From: Loktanella sp. IMCC34160
GTDB lineage: Bacteria; Pseudomonadota; Alphaproteobacteria; Rhodobacterales; Rhodobacteraceae
Assembly (NCBI RefSeq): GCF_004145845.1
Contig: NZ_SELP01000009.1
Coordinates: 32,464-96,463, forward strand
Direction: 5' to 3'
Length of the DNA: 64,000 bases
The notes beneath the pieces were generated by a model, which did not search any database, had not been told where the DNA came from, and saw only the letters and a program-made list of their open reading frames with translations. Below are positions 18,836 through 28,001 of this stretch, one piece after another. Position 1 is the first letter of the stretch. Each line of letters opens with the position of its first letter. Position numbers and translations under genes: made by a program.

Positions 18836-20140
18836 TCAGATGCCCAGTTTGTCGCGCATCCGGAACCACATCATCGCTAGACCCATGGTCTGTTCCTGCA
18901 GGACAGTTCCCAGCGGGAAGGGGCGCCCCGGCAGTTGCGCCAGCACGTCGAACCGGCCGGCCTGGCCCGCGACGGCCTCGGCCATGATCCGCCCGCTCAT
19001 GCAGGACAGGGCCAGCCCGTGCCCGGAATAGCCCGAGATCGACAGAACATTGGGCGCGACCCGGATGGCCGCGGGCAGGCGGGTCATGGTGACGCCCAGT
19101 GATCCGCCCCAGGTGTAGTCGAACCTGACCCCGGCAAGCTGCGGGAACATCTGGATCATCCGCTTGTGCAGGGTGCTGCCCATGTCCTTGGGGAAGGTCA
19201 GTGAATAATTGGCACGCCCGCCGAACAGAAAGCGCCCATCTTCGAACCGGAAGTAGTTGACGACATTGCTGCTGTCATGGGCGCAGATGTCTTCGGCCAG
19301 AACTTCGCGCTGGCGATCGGTCAGCGGTTCAGTTGCGCCGATGAAACTGTTGATCGGCATGACGCGGGCGGACACGCGGGGTTCGATCCGGGGCAGGTAA
19401 CCGTTCCCGGCAAGAAGCACATGACCCGCCCGCACCCGGCCCCGGCTGGTTTGCACCAGGGCGGGATCGCCATGGGTGATCCTGTGCACTTCAGATCGTT
19501 CGAAAATGCGCACCCCCGCCGCTTCTGCCGCGCGGGCCAGCCCAAGGACGAACCGCAGCGGGTTCAGATGGCCCGCCCCCCGGTCCAGATGGCCACAGGC
19601 ATAAAGCGGGGATTTGACCAGCGCACGGAAATCATCGCCCGCAAGCGGGGTGATCTGATCATACCCGTAATATTGAAGTAGTAGTTCAGCTTCGGCCTCT
19701 ACCCCACGGAAATCATTCGCGGAATAGGCGCCATAGGCATTGCCCGGACGATAGTTCGCCTCGGGCGCGTGGCGGGCCGAAAGATCTCGGACCAGTGCCT
19801 TTGCATCCTCGGTGATCTGCCACATCTGCTGGGCCAAGGGGCGGCCGACCCGTGCCTCCAGCCAGCTTTGGGATTTGTGGTGTCCCGAACCCACCTGCCC
19901 ACCATTGCGGCCCGACGCCCCCCAGCCCGCGCGCTGGGCATCCAGCACCACGACCGACAGGCCGCGTTCGGCAAGGGTCAATGCGGCCACCAACCCGGTA
20001 TAGCCCGCGCCGACAATGCAGACGTCCGCCCGCTCCTCGCCATGCAGCGCGGCACGTTCGGGGGGCAGGTCCACGGTCGTGGCGTAGTAGCTTTTCGGGA
20101 ACTGGCCCGCACGGTCATTTCGGTAAAGCGCGTTTGTCAT
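18836..20140 (-). CDS. FAD-dependent amine oxidoreductase (PuuB-like)
   Basis: A 434-residue DAO-family flavoprotein. The Rossmann FAD motif is G44-A-G46-Y-T-G49 (CIVGAGYTGLVAAL), followed by GWGASGRNGGQVGSGHH, typical of gamma-glutamylputrescine oxidase and related amine oxidases. A C-terminal GYSGHGLALSCMSGRIMAEAV closes the FAD site. It would oxidise a secondary amine with release of an aldehyde. No other puu genes are adjacent, so the substrate stays uncertain. No signal peptide. Confidence 0.88.
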   Translation of the reverse strand: MTNALYRNDRAGQFPKSYYATTVDLPPERAALHGEERADVCIVGAGYTGLVAALTLAERGLSVVVLDAQRAGWGASGRNGGQVGSGHHKSQSWLEARVGRPLAQQMWQITEDAKALVRDLSARHAPEANYRPGNAYGAYSANDFRGVEAEAELLLQYYGYDQITPLAGDDFRALVKSPLYACGHLDRGAGHLNPLRFVLGLARAAEAAGVRIFERSEVHRITHGDPALVQTSRGRVRAGHVLLAGNGYLPRIEPRVSARVMPINSFIGATEPLTDRQREVLAEDICAHDSSNVVNYFRFEDGRFLFGGRANYSLTFPKDMGSTLHKRMIQMFPQLAGVRFDYTWGGSLGVTMTRLPAAIRVAPNVLSISGYSGHGLALSCMSGRIMAEAVAGQAGRFDVLAQLPGRPFPLGTVLQEQTMGLAMMWFRMRDKLGI

Positions 20141-20221
20141 GCCGGCAGAATGCTGTGGGATTGGTTGAATGGGAAGCGGGATAATGTGCTACTTTGTCCG
20201 CAGGAAGAAGGATGGAGCCAC

Positions 20222-20590
20222 ATGAAACTTGGTGCATTTTCGATAAGTCTCGGCGTGAAGAACCTCGCGGCATCGCAGGCGTTTTATGAAAAGCTTGGGT
20301 TCTCGGTCTATGCCGGAAACATCGACCACAACTACCTGATCATGAAGAACGGCGAGACGCTTGTCGGGCTGTTTCAGGGCATGTTCGATGGAACCATGCT
20401 GACCTTCAATCCCGGTTGGGATCAGTCCGCTGGCAATGTCGACCCGTTCGACGACGTTTGGGACATCCGCGACCGGCTGCGCGACGCTGGGGTCGAGATC
20501 ACGCAGGAACAGGGTGGAGAAGAGGGGCCGGGCAGTTTTGTCGTGATAGACCCGGACGGCAACCCGATCCTGATCGACCAGCACAGGTAG
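20222..20590 (+). CDS. VOC family (glyoxalase-fold) protein
   Basis: A 122-residue vicinal-oxygen-chelate protein made of two beta-alpha-beta-beta-beta units. Unit one starts SISLGVKNLAASQAFYEKLGF; unit two carries FVVIDPDGNPILIDQH with a typical late acidic/polar metal ligand position. The role is unknown; relatives include glyoxalases and antibiotic-resistance proteins. GGAG lies 4 bp before the ATG. Divergent from the PuuB-like gene; its last base abuts the stop of the converging lipoprotein gene. Confidence 0.88.
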   Translation: MKLGAFSISLGVKNLAASQAFYEKLGFSVYAGNIDHNYLIMKNGETLVGLFQGMFDGTMLTFNPGWDQSAGNVDPFDDVWDIRDRLRDAGVEITQEQGGEEGPGSFVVIDPDGNPILIDQHR

Positions 20591-21124
20591 TCAGTTTCCA
20601 CCCCCGTCCCGTGGCACTGCGACCAGCCCAAGGTCGCGGGCGGTGCGGATATCAAGGATCGCCGTGTCGTGCCCGGTTCGGCGCTGATACAGTTGGATGG
20701 CCCGCCGCGTGCGCAGGTCCATCAGAGCCGTGATCGGCCCGATGTAGAACCCCCGCGCCGCCAGCGCCCGTTGCAGGGCGGCGATGAAGGCGGGGGTCAG
20801 GTCTTCGGGACAAATTGTTTCGAACAGGACTTCCTGTCGTTCGCGGACGATCTGTTGCCGGGTGACCGTCTGGAAGCTGGCGGGGGACAGGACGGTCCCA
20901 TCGGGTCCAGGGACAGCGGGGCTGACCATGACCTGCTCGGTGCGGGTTTCGATCACGGCCGGGGTCACGTCGCGCCCGAAGCAGGCGCCGCTGGCGTCCC
21001 GTTCGACCCGTGCCGCCTGCAATGCGGGCGGGGTAATCACCTCGGGCACGACAGCAGGATCACAGGCGCAAAGCACCCCTGTGGCCAGCGCGAGCGCGGC
21101 AAGGCGACTGTTTCTGACGTTCAC
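20591..21124 (-). CDS. Putative lipoprotein with peptidoglycan-binding domain
   Basis: A 177-residue protein if started at GTG 21124, which gives a lipoprotein-like leader (NSRLAALALATGVLCAC). An ATG at 21157 would add 11 arginine-rich residues before the leader. The C-terminal 60 residues (FIAALQRALAARGFYIGPITALMDLRTRRAIQLYQRRTG) match the PG_binding_1 fold: a helix, GxYxGPI turn and the RRAIQLYQ helix. Likely a periplasmic, outer-membrane-anchored cell-wall-binding protein. The start choice is uncertain. Confidence 0.78.
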   Translation of the reverse strand: MNVRNSRLAALALATGVLCACDPAVVPEVITPPALQAARVERDASGACFGRDVTPAVIETRTEQVMVSPAVPGPDGTVLSPASFQTVTRQQIVRERQEVLFETICPEDLTPAFIAALQRALAARGFYIGPITALMDLRTRRAIQLYQRRTGHDTAILDIRTARDLGLVAVPRDGGGN

Positions 21125-21288
21125 TGCTCTGACCCTGCGGCCTTTGGTTCTGCGCAAATCCTATCGCAAAACCAGGGCCGGACCAAAGCGCAAATGACCC
21201 CCGGGGGCGGATCACGGCCAGTCAAATGTCGCAGCGCAGCCCGCGAGGTGCCGCTTTGGGGCTGGAATGCGCCCCCGGTCCCGCCTAG

Positions 21289-21653
<365 letters not shown>

Positions 21654-21654
<1 letters not shown>

Positions 21655-22361
21655 TGATCGGGCGGGGGGCACTTGCGGCCCTCTTGTTGTGGCCCGCCTG
21701 TGTGCTGGCCGAGATCACCGGCGCGTCCTATGACGCGCCGACGGACGTTTATGGGCATGGCGCGGTTCAGAACGGCGAATACGAGACGCTGGTTATCGAC
21801 CAGGCCGGCCGGACGAGCCGGTTGCGCCTGACCAGAGCGGTCTGGGAAGACACCGCGCCCCGGCTTGCCGATCTGGATGGCGATGGCAGCCCCGAGGTCG
21901 TGGCCGTGCGCAGCGGATTCACCTCGGGCGCCGGAATCGTCGTGATCGACGAGGTCGCGGGCGACCTTGCCGCTGTTCTGGAGACAGCGCCGATCGGCCG
22001 TCGCAACCGCTGGTTGGCGATTGCCGCCGTGGCGGATCTGGACGGGGACGGGCGGGTCGAGATCGCCTATGTCGACCGGCCCCATCTGGCCAAGGTGCTG
22101 CGGGTGATCGAAGTATCGGTCATTGATGGTCTGTGGACTTACCGGGACGAGGCCGCCGCCGAAGGGTTCACCAACCACCAGCTTGGATCACCGGTGATCG
22201 AAGGCGGGCTGCGGACCTGCGACGGCTTGGCCGAGGTCATCACCGCCAACGCGAACTGGACCCGGATCATGGCGACGCGCCTGTCGGACGGACAGCTGAC
22301 CAGCCGGGACATCGGCCCCTACACGGGGGCGGACAGCCTGACGGACGCATTGGGCTGCTAG
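21654..22361 (+). CDS. Exported FG-GAP/VCBS repeat protein
   Basis: A 235-residue protein with a signal peptide (MIGRGALAALLLWPACVLAE). Two calcium-binding repeats of the FG-GAP type are clear: LADLDGDGSPEVVAV and VADLDGDGRVEIAYV, about 60 residues apart, suggesting a partial beta-propeller. Probably periplasmic. The start is fixed by the TGATG overlap with the ferredoxin gene. Its 3' end faces the epimerase gene, with a palindromic repeat in the gap. Confidence 0.82.
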
Positions 22362-22380
22362 GTCGAAAGTTTCCCTGCAC

Positions 22381-22463
22381 GGTGGGTCAAGACCCACCTT
22401 GCAAGAGGAAATTGGGACGGTTCTGCGGGATGTCAGGCGTCGTAGGGTGGGTCTTGACCCACC
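22381..22463. repeat. Convergent-gene palindromic repeat, short copy
   Basis: Two 18-bp palindromes, GGTGGGTCAAGACCCACC (22381-22398) and GGTGGGTCTTGACCCACC (22446-22463), are exact reverse complements of each other and flank 47 bp of unrelated core. The pair lies between converging genes ending at 22361 and 22480. The end motif matches the larger copies near 28.5, 33.0, 41.3 and 52.4 kb. Likely acts as a bidirectional terminator or marks a small mobile repeat. Confidence 0.75.
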
Positions 22464-22479
22464 TTACCCAATTTGCGGC

Positions 22480-23322
22480 CTAGCCCTTCTTTCCCTTGCT
22501 CATCGCCTGAATGCCCGCGATCCCGCTTTCGCCCAGCGGCACACTGGCAAAGGGGCCGCCCAGACGGGTTTGCGCCAGATCCTGCGGGTCGGGGTCCACG
22601 GCCTTGGCGAAAAGCTCTTCGGCCCAGTCTTCGGCATTGTCCTGCGGCCGGTAGCCAAGGAAACCGACCTTGTGGTTCGACACCGGCGCGCGGGTATTGG
22701 CGGACACCCCGTAGGCCACGGTAAAGCCCACGGTTTGGGTTTCCACCGACCGGACCACCAGTTGCACCATGTCGCGATAGGACAGCCAGGTCTGCAAGGC
22801 ACGCACGTTCTGTGGCACCGGCGTGCAGGACATGATCCGCAGGCAGACCGATTCCAGCCCGCGTTTTTCCCAATACATCCGGCCCAGATCTTCGGCGAAG
22901 CACTTGGCCAGCCCATAGAACGTGTCGGGCCGGTGCGGTTCATCGGTGTCGATGCCCCGGTTTGTTTCGCACAGGCCCACCGCATGGATGGACGAGGCAT
23001 AGACGACCCGGCGCAGCCCGTGTTTATGCGCGGCCTCCCAAATGTTGTAGGCCCCGACGTAGTTCGGCCCCCACAGCTCTTCGAACGGCTTTTCATCGAC
23101 GATGGCCCCGAAGTGGATCACCATATCCGCCCCTTCCAGAAGCGGTCCGATCTCCTCCATCTTGGCGACGTCGGCCTGAACGTAGGTCTCGTTGGGGTGC
23201 AGGGTTTCCGGCGCTTCGCGGATGTCGGTGGACACGAGTTCGCGGCACAGCGTGGACAGCGGTCCGCGCAGTTCATTGCCAAGATTGCCGCGTGCGCCGG
23301 TCAGGACGAGTTTGCCGAACAT
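22480..23322 (-). CDS. NAD-dependent epimerase/dehydratase, uronate dehydrogenase-like
   Basis: A 280-residue extended short-chain dehydrogenase. The NAD motif is LTGARGNLGNEL at residues 7-18 and the catalytic YxxxK is YGLAK (DTFYGLAKCFAEDLGRMYW). The blocks VDEKPFEELWGPNYVGAYNIWEAA, YASSIHAVG and RIMSCTPVPQNVRALQTWLS closely follow uronate dehydrogenase (Udh), which oxidises hexuronates to aldarolactones. No uronate catabolic genes are nearby, so the substrate is inferred. The start at 23322 has AAGGAG 6 bp upstream. Confidence 0.82.
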   Translation of the reverse strand: MFGKLVLTGARGNLGNELRGPLSTLCRELVSTDIREAPETLHPNETYVQADVAKMEEIGPLLEGADMVIHFGAIVDEKPFEELWGPNYVGAYNIWEAAHKHGLRRVVYASSIHAVGLCETNRGIDTDEPHRPDTFYGLAKCFAEDLGRMYWEKRGLESVCLRIMSCTPVPQNVRALQTWLSYRDMVQLVVRSVETQTVGFTVAYGVSANTRAPVSNHKVGFLGYRPQDNAEDWAEELFAKAVDPDPQDLAQTRLGGPFASVPLGESGIAGIQAMSKGKKG

Positions 23323-23383
23323 GGGGGACTCCTTTGATCTTTTCGGGCGCCACGCTGTGGGGCGGGGCGGCAAAGGTCAAGGG

Positions 23384-23833
23384 CTAGCCGCCGGTCGCCG
23401 CCTCTTCTTCCGGGGTCAGATGCCGGCTTGGCCCCCAGGCATAGCCGTCGGGGCACAGGATGACGCATTCGCGCAGCCCGTGGGGCTTGTTCGCCGGGGC
23501 CTGAAGGACCATGCCGCCCGCTTCTTCCGCCCGGGCCGCTGCCCTGTCAGGGTCAGTGTCGAACAGGTGCAGGGTAATCCCGCCGCCGCGCGGCCCGGAT
23601 TCGGGCAGCAGCGAGGGCAGGGGGTGACTGTGATAGGTGCCATCGGCGTGCAGTTGGAACACCTGCTGGCCGTAGGTCATGATCGCGAAATCGGCGCTGA
23701 TGCGATGTGCCCGCATGTCGAACACCCGCGACAGGAACCCGGCGCTGCGCCGAACGTCCCGCACCAGCAGGTTGATCCCAAGACCCGTCAGGCTGCGCCC
23801 GAACTCCCCGGGGCTGACCGTTTCGTACTCCAT
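23384..23833 (-). CDS. VOC family protein
   Basis: A 149-residue glyoxalase-fold protein: first module GLGINLLVRDVRRSAGFLSRVFDM, second module GITLHLFDTDPDRAAARAEEAGGMVLQAP and the closing strand ECVILCPDGYAWGPS. Function unknown. The start was taken as ATG 23833, with GAGGG 4 bp upstream; the preceding GTG would sit on the ribosome site itself. Same strand as the epimerase gene, 61 bp upstream of it, so possibly co-transcribed. Confidence 0.85.
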   Translation of the reverse strand: MEYETVSPGEFGRSLTGLGINLLVRDVRRSAGFLSRVFDMRAHRISADFAIMTYGQQVFQLHADGTYHSHPLPSLLPESGPRGGGITLHLFDTDPDRAAARAEEAGGMVLQAPANKPHGLRECVILCPDGYAWGPSRHLTPEEEAATGG

Positions 23834-23983
23834 CACACCCTCGCTTTTCCTTTAAGCCTAGCCGGTTTGTCCGGACCCGGCACCGCCGATGCGACGGCTT
23901 TCCGCGGTTTTCCGCCGGGTCGTTTTGTCCCAATTGGACCTTTCCGGGCAAAGGCATACCCTTGGGCCGAGGGGAGATCCGCC

Positions 23984-24313
23984 ATGTTCGCCAATCCACC
24001 GCCTGACCTGATCAAGCTTTATATCCGAAATGTCGCCATTGGCTTTGGCCTGTCGGCTGTCTTCGTGGCCCTGCTTTTGTGGTTCGATATCGCCGGGCTG
24101 GGCGGGTTGGTGGCCCGGTCCGACAAGGGCTGGATCGCTGTTTTGATGCTTTTCCTGTCAAACGGGGTGATCTTCGCCGGGGTGCAGTTCGCCTTTGCGG
24201 TGATGTCCATGGCCGAGGACGATGACGACGACGAGCCGCGCGGCGGGCGGCGCGCGCCGGTGCCCGAACAGGTTGCCATTCCCGTCCGGGTGGGGTCTCC
24301 TGCGGGCAGTTAG
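23984..24313 (+). CDS. Small inner-membrane protein, unknown
   Basis: A 109-residue protein with two hydrophobic spans: residues 16-38 (NVAIGFGLSAVFVALLLWFDIAG) and 48-71 (GWIAVLMLFLSNGVIFAGVQFAFAV). An acidic run (EDDDDDE) and a basic, proline-containing tail follow. It resembles small conserved rhodobacterial membrane proteins of unknown role. GGGGAG lies 8 bp before the ATG. The next gene, hdeD-like, begins 18 bp later and is probably in the same operon. Confidence 0.75.
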   Translation: MFANPPPDLIKLYIRNVAIGFGLSAVFVALLLWFDIAGLGGLVARSDKGWIAVLMLFLSNGVIFAGVQFAFAVMSMAEDDDDDEPRGGRRAPVPEQVAIPVRVGSPAGS

Positions 24314-24331
24314 CACAAACAGGGGGCGTTC

Positions 24332-24886
24332 ATGTCCGACCTTCCGCCAGAGTTCAAACAATCCGACCTTTATGCCGCGATCAAGTCGGGCCGGGACCGG
24401 TTCCAGCGTCTTGGCTGGATCCTGATCGGGATCGGCGTCTTGGCGATTCTCTTCCCGCTTGTGGCTTCGATCGCGACCAAGGTTCTGGTTGGGGTCGTAT
24501 TCCTTGTCGCGGGGGGCTTTACCCTGCATCACGCCTTTTGGGCGCGGGACTGGGGATCGGCGATCTGGTCGGGCCTTTCCGGTTTCCTGCAGCTTGCCGT
24601 CGGGGTCTATCTGGCCTTCTTCCCGCTGACCGGACTGGTCGGGCTGACCTTCCTTGTCGGTCTGGCGTTTCTGGTTCAGGGCGCGATGGAGATGTTCATC
24701 GCCTTTCAGCATCGGCCGGGAAAGGGTTGGGCCTGGATGGGGTTTTCCGGTCTGGCCTCGCTCGTCCTTGGGGCCATGCTGATTTCGGGCCTGCCGGGAA
24801 CGGCGCTATGGGCAATCGGTCTGCTGATGGGGCTGAATGCGCTGACGACCGGGATATCCTTTGTCGTCCTTGCGCGATCCGTCTAG
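24332..24886 (+). CDS. HdeD family (DUF308) membrane protein
   Basis: A 184-residue protein with six hydrophobic helices arranged as three DUF308 hairpins, beginning LGWILIGIGVLAILFPLVAS and ending WAIGLLMGLNALTTGISFVVLA. E. coli HdeD protects against acid at high cell density; the function in alphaproteobacteria is not established. It probably shares a transcript with the small membrane protein gene 18 bp upstream. Confidence 0.85.
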   Translation: MSDLPPEFKQSDLYAAIKSGRDRFQRLGWILIGIGVLAILFPLVASIATKVLVGVVFLVAGGFTLHHAFWARDWGSAIWSGLSGFLQLAVGVYLAFFPLTGLVGLTFLVGLAFLVQGAMEMFIAFQHRPGKGWAWMGFSGLASLVLGAMLISGLPGTALWAIGLLMGLNALTTGISFVVLARSV

Positions 24887-25099
24887 TCAGGAATTAGGTG
24901 GCGGGCACCACGACAACCGTGGGCGTTTGATTCCCGAGGACCTGTATGTACAGGTGGGCGCCAGATAACATGGCCAGGGCCGTGACAGAGCCAGCTCCCT
25001 CGGATTTGTTTAAGGCCACTGGAATGCAACGTTGGTCACGTGAAGCGCAGAAACCCGCCGCGACCATAGGTAGGGTGCGCGAGGCGCTACCGCAAGGGG
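24887..25099. other. Non-coding stretch after hdeD-like gene
   Basis: No convincing gene. The one notable signal is a perfect palindrome CCTGTATGTACAGG (24941-24954). A long minus-strand frame crosses the area but has no ribosome site, signal peptide or family-like segment. Confidence 0.4.
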
Positions 25100-25255
25100 T
25101 CAGACAGCCGGGCCGGTGTCCAGAAGCCAGCCACCTTCGCCGACAATGCTTTCCGGCAGCATGTAAAGCCCCCGTTCTATCAGCCCCACCGCGATCAGGC
25201 TCATACAGACATTGAAGAAAGTGATTTCCGAGGCGATGTGCTGAAGAAGGGTCAT
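25100..25255 (-). CDS. Possible small membrane protein (51 aa)
   Basis: A short frame starting at 25255 encodes 51 residues with one hydrophobic span (about residues 11-31: ITFFNVCMSLIAVGLIERGLY). GGAG lies 10 bp upstream, a poor spacing. The composition (aromatic and hydrophobic residues, few arginines) is unlike a shadow frame in this GC-rich DNA, which is the main support. No family recognised. It may be a real small gene divergent from mmcB. Confidence 0.4.
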   Translation of the reverse strand: MTLLQHIASEITFFNVCMSLIAVGLIERGLYMLPESIVGEGGWLLDTGPAV

Positions 25256-25391
25256 GAGTGGCAGCTCCGATAAGATTTGATCTTCTTTTGATTGGAGCGA
25301 ATGGCAAAGGAACGGAGGATTCAAGGCCATTTCCGGGCAGATATTGTAGCGCCTATCCCAATCCGGACACATTTTGTTAAGGTTGACGGGT

Positions 25392-25406
25392 GTTCACGGT
25401 ATGTTC
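25392..25406 (+). promoter_or_regulatory. LexA (SOS) box of mmcB
   Basis: GTTC-ACGGTAT-GTTC is an exact match to the alphaproteobacterial LexA direct repeat GTTC-N7-GTTC. It ends 11 bp before the mmcB ATG at 25418. mmcB is SOS-regulated in Caulobacter, so site and gene support each other. Confidence 0.8.
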
Positions 25407-25417
25407 ATATTTGGCCC

Positions 25418-25876
25418 ATGACCGAGATCCGACCCGACGACATGCTCAAACCCGGCCAGCTTCTGGCCCGTGGCGTCTGCCGCCATATGCTCAGCTATGA
25501 CTTTGTGACGGTCGAGGAACTTGTGCCGACCAGCGGCCTGCGGGTTGATGTGATGGCGCTGGGACCAAGGGGCGAGATTTGGGTGGTCGAATGCAAATCC
25601 GGACGCGCCGATTTTCAGTCCGATAGCAAATGGCAGGGCTATCTGGAATGGTGCGACCGGTTCTTCTGGGCGGTTGATGCCGATTTCCCGACCGAACTTC
25701 TGCCCGATGACACCGGCCTGATCCTCGCGGACCCCTTCGGCGCGGAAATCATCCGCATGGGCCCTGAGGCAAAGCTTGCCCCGGCGCGACGCAAGGTGAT
25801 GATCCAGAAATTCGCCCGTCACGCCGCCCTGCGACAGCACGCGGCCCGCGATCCATCCTGGTCACGGGCGTTCTGA
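25418..25876 (+). CDS. mmcB: MmcB family DNA repair protein
   Basis: A 152-residue PD-(D/E)xK nuclease-fold protein. The core is VPTSGLRVDVMALGPRGEIWVVECKSG with candidate catalytic D44, E58 and K60, then DFQSDSKWQGYLEWCDRFFWAVD. In Caulobacter MmcB protects against mitomycin C damage as part of the SOS response. The start at 25418 gives the usual family length, and the LexA box directly upstream rules out the longer frame starts. The 3' end overlaps the converging TPR gene by 15 bp. Confidence 0.9.
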   Translation: MTEIRPDDMLKPGQLLARGVCRHMLSYDFVTVEELVPTSGLRVDVMALGPRGEIWVVECKSGRADFQSDSKWQGYLEWCDRFFWAVDADFPTELLPDDTGLILADPFGAEIIRMGPEAKLAPARRKVMIQKFARHAALRQHAARDPSWSRAF

Positions 25877-27931
25877 CACCAGGGCAGCGGCGGCGGCACC
25901 ACTCGCCGCGCCGATCCCCGCAAACCGGTCCAGACCCCGCAGCAGTAACCGTTCGCCACGGTCTTCGATCCCCCGGCGGGCAAGGTCAAACCGTTCAGCG
26001 TCCTCTGCCCCGCCCGCAATCTGGTCGACGCAGGCATCCATGGCGGTCGCGACCATCCGGTCCAGCGGCGCCCCATCGGTGCCCAACCCGTCAAGCGCGC
26101 GCTGGAAAAAGCTGCGGGCTTCTGCCAGCAGGTCCGATTGGCCGCCCAGACGGGCCAGATCGGCACAAAGCGCCCCCCGTTCCCGGTCCGCAAGCGCCCG
26201 ATAATAGGTCAGCCCCTGCTCGGCGCAGATCGGGACGACCTCGTGCAGGGCCGACAGCGCCTCTTGCAGGTCCGCGATGTCGCGCTGCAACTCACCCCGG
26301 ACCCGAAGGGTCATCGCCCGGTTCAACTGTGTCACCGCCCATCCCGGCTCGCCCGCAGACCGGGTGCGGACGGTCAGGGCCGCGTCGATGGCGGCAAGCG
26401 ACTCGGTGGCCGCGTCACTGCTTGCCTCAAGTTCGGCCAGCGTGCGCAATGCGGTGCCAAGGTTCATCTGGGTCATGGCCCAATCCGACGCTGCGCTGTC
26501 ACGGGTCCGAACCGCAAGGGCCGCGTCATAGGCGGCGATCGCCCGGTTCAGCCGGTCGTTGCCGGGGTCGCGTTGGGCGATGGCGTGTTGACTATTGGCA
26601 AGGTTCATCTGCGCCTTGGCCCAAAGTGTCGGGTTGTCCGCGCGGTCCCAGATCGCAAGCGCCTCTTCAAAGGAAGCAACAGCGGCGTGCAGGGCCGCCA
26701 TATCCGGGCGACGTTCGCCAAGGGTGTGCTGGATGATCCCGGCATAGTTCGCGGCCGTGCCCTGCTGGACCGGGGTTCGGGCAAACTCGGCCATCTTCAC
26801 GGCCAATGCGCCTGCCACCTCCAGATCAAGGATCAGCGCCTTGTCCCGGCCGCGGCTGAACCATTCCATCCAAAGGGCCGACAGCGCGTCGAATTCCGTG
26901 CCCGGCACTGTGCCTTCCGTTGCCAGCCGGAACAGCCGGGTCGCGGCAGCGTCAGGGTCGCGGCGCAACAGGTCTTGCTGCAACCCCGCCTCCAACAACG
27001 CCTTGACGCGGGCTGTGTGGGCGGCTTCCGCCTCGGCCAGGGCCGCGTCGATCGCCTCGCCTGCGGCATCGTGCTGGCCTTCTGCCGACAGACGGGCGAC
27101 CTGACCCAGCGCCGGCGTGTCCTGCGACGGCGTTGTCTGGACCGTAATCGCAAGGTCCACGGCCCGTTCCAATTCGCGAAAGGCCTGCTCGGGGTCGCGC
27201 ACATCCGCCGCCACGCGCGACGCAAGGGCCACCAGCGCCGCATCGGTGATGCCGCTGGCCCGGGCGGTCTGCGCCTGCTGGCCCGTGGCCAACGCCGTCC
27301 GCAACAGCGCCTCGATGGTATCGAGCCGCCCGGTCGTCGCCTCGAACCCTGTGGTCAGCTGATCCTCGACCCGGTCCATCTGGCCCAGAAGGTCGGACCA
27401 GATCGCCGGGGCAAGGCTGCCGGTAAATTCGGGCATGGCCAGCAACCGGCGATAGGCCGATTCCGTCAGATCGGCGAGGAAGGCGCGGGCCAGCCGGGCG
27501 TCCGCGTCATGGCGTGATGCCGGGCGATAGACATCGGGCAGGGCCGCCTCTGCCTTGGCCAGAAACAGGTCGGCCATCCGGGCCGGGTCCAGCCTGCGGC
27601 CCACCACCTCGGCCGAAGAAATCTCGATCAGCGGAAGCACCTCGTCAAAGGCGCGGATCGCCGCTTCGATCTGGCCGGGATCGGCATGGCTGGGAAGGTG
27701 ACTGGTCCAGTCTTCCTCGATCTGGCGACGCAGGTCGGCAATGATCTTTTCGGCGTGAAAACGGCGGCGGTGGGTCAGATGGCCGATAACCGTGCTGAGC
27801 CCAAAGCTGACCTGTGCGGTCCCGGGCGGAACCGGCAGACCCGAAGCGGTCGCGGCTGCAAATACCGACGCCCCAAACAGGACCGAGGTGAACCCACCAA
27901 GGGTTTCGGCATTGGGAACAATCTTGCGCAT
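25862..27931 (-). CDS. Large TPR-repeat protein with N-terminal hydrophobic segment
   Basis: A 689-residue protein I cannot name. Residues 9-50 are hydrophobic (SVLFGASVFAAATASGLPVP onward) and may anchor it in the membrane. About 180 residues of helical, unassigned sequence follow, then many tetratricopeptide-like helix pairs from about residue 230 to 640. Two successive repeats share the pattern SYxxALAxRxRDxxxxxWAxTQMNLGxAL. Such repeats build peptide-binding superhelices. AGGAGG precedes the ATG at 27931. No sensor or enzyme domain seen. It overlaps the 3' end of mmcB. Confidence 0.72.
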   Translation of the reverse strand: MRKIVPNAETLGGFTSVLFGASVFAAATASGLPVPPGTAQVSFGLSTVIGHLTHRRRFHAEKIIADLRRQIEEDWTSHLPSHADPGQIEAAIRAFDEVLPLIEISSAEVVGRRLDPARMADLFLAKAEAALPDVYRPASRHDADARLARAFLADLTESAYRRLLAMPEFTGSLAPAIWSDLLGQMDRVEDQLTTGFEATTGRLDTIEALLRTALATGQQAQTARASGITDAALVALASRVAADVRDPEQAFRELERAVDLAITVQTTPSQDTPALGQVARLSAEGQHDAAGEAIDAALAEAEAAHTARVKALLEAGLQQDLLRRDPDAAATRLFRLATEGTVPGTEFDALSALWMEWFSRGRDKALILDLEVAGALAVKMAEFARTPVQQGTAANYAGIIQHTLGERRPDMAALHAAVASFEEALAIWDRADNPTLWAKAQMNLANSQHAIAQRDPGNDRLNRAIAAYDAALAVRTRDSAASDWAMTQMNLGTALRTLAELEASSDAATESLAAIDAALTVRTRSAGEPGWAVTQLNRAMTLRVRGELQRDIADLQEALSALHEVVPICAEQGLTYYRALADRERGALCADLARLGGQSDLLAEARSFFQRALDGLGTDGAPLDRMVATAMDACVDQIAGGAEDAERFDLARRGIEDRGERLLLRGLDRFAGIGAASGAAAAALVSERP

Positions 27932-28001
27932 GACGCACCTCCTGCGATGAAGGTGGCAGCCGCCCCGGCCCGCGCGCAAGCGAAATAATGGATTGGCGCG
28001 G

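Noticed and set aside
24894..25307. Minus-strand frame of 137 codons
   Set aside because: No ribosome site, signal or domain; the N-terminal half is arginine- and cysteine-rich like a shadow frame and it overlaps the more plausible 51-codon frame.
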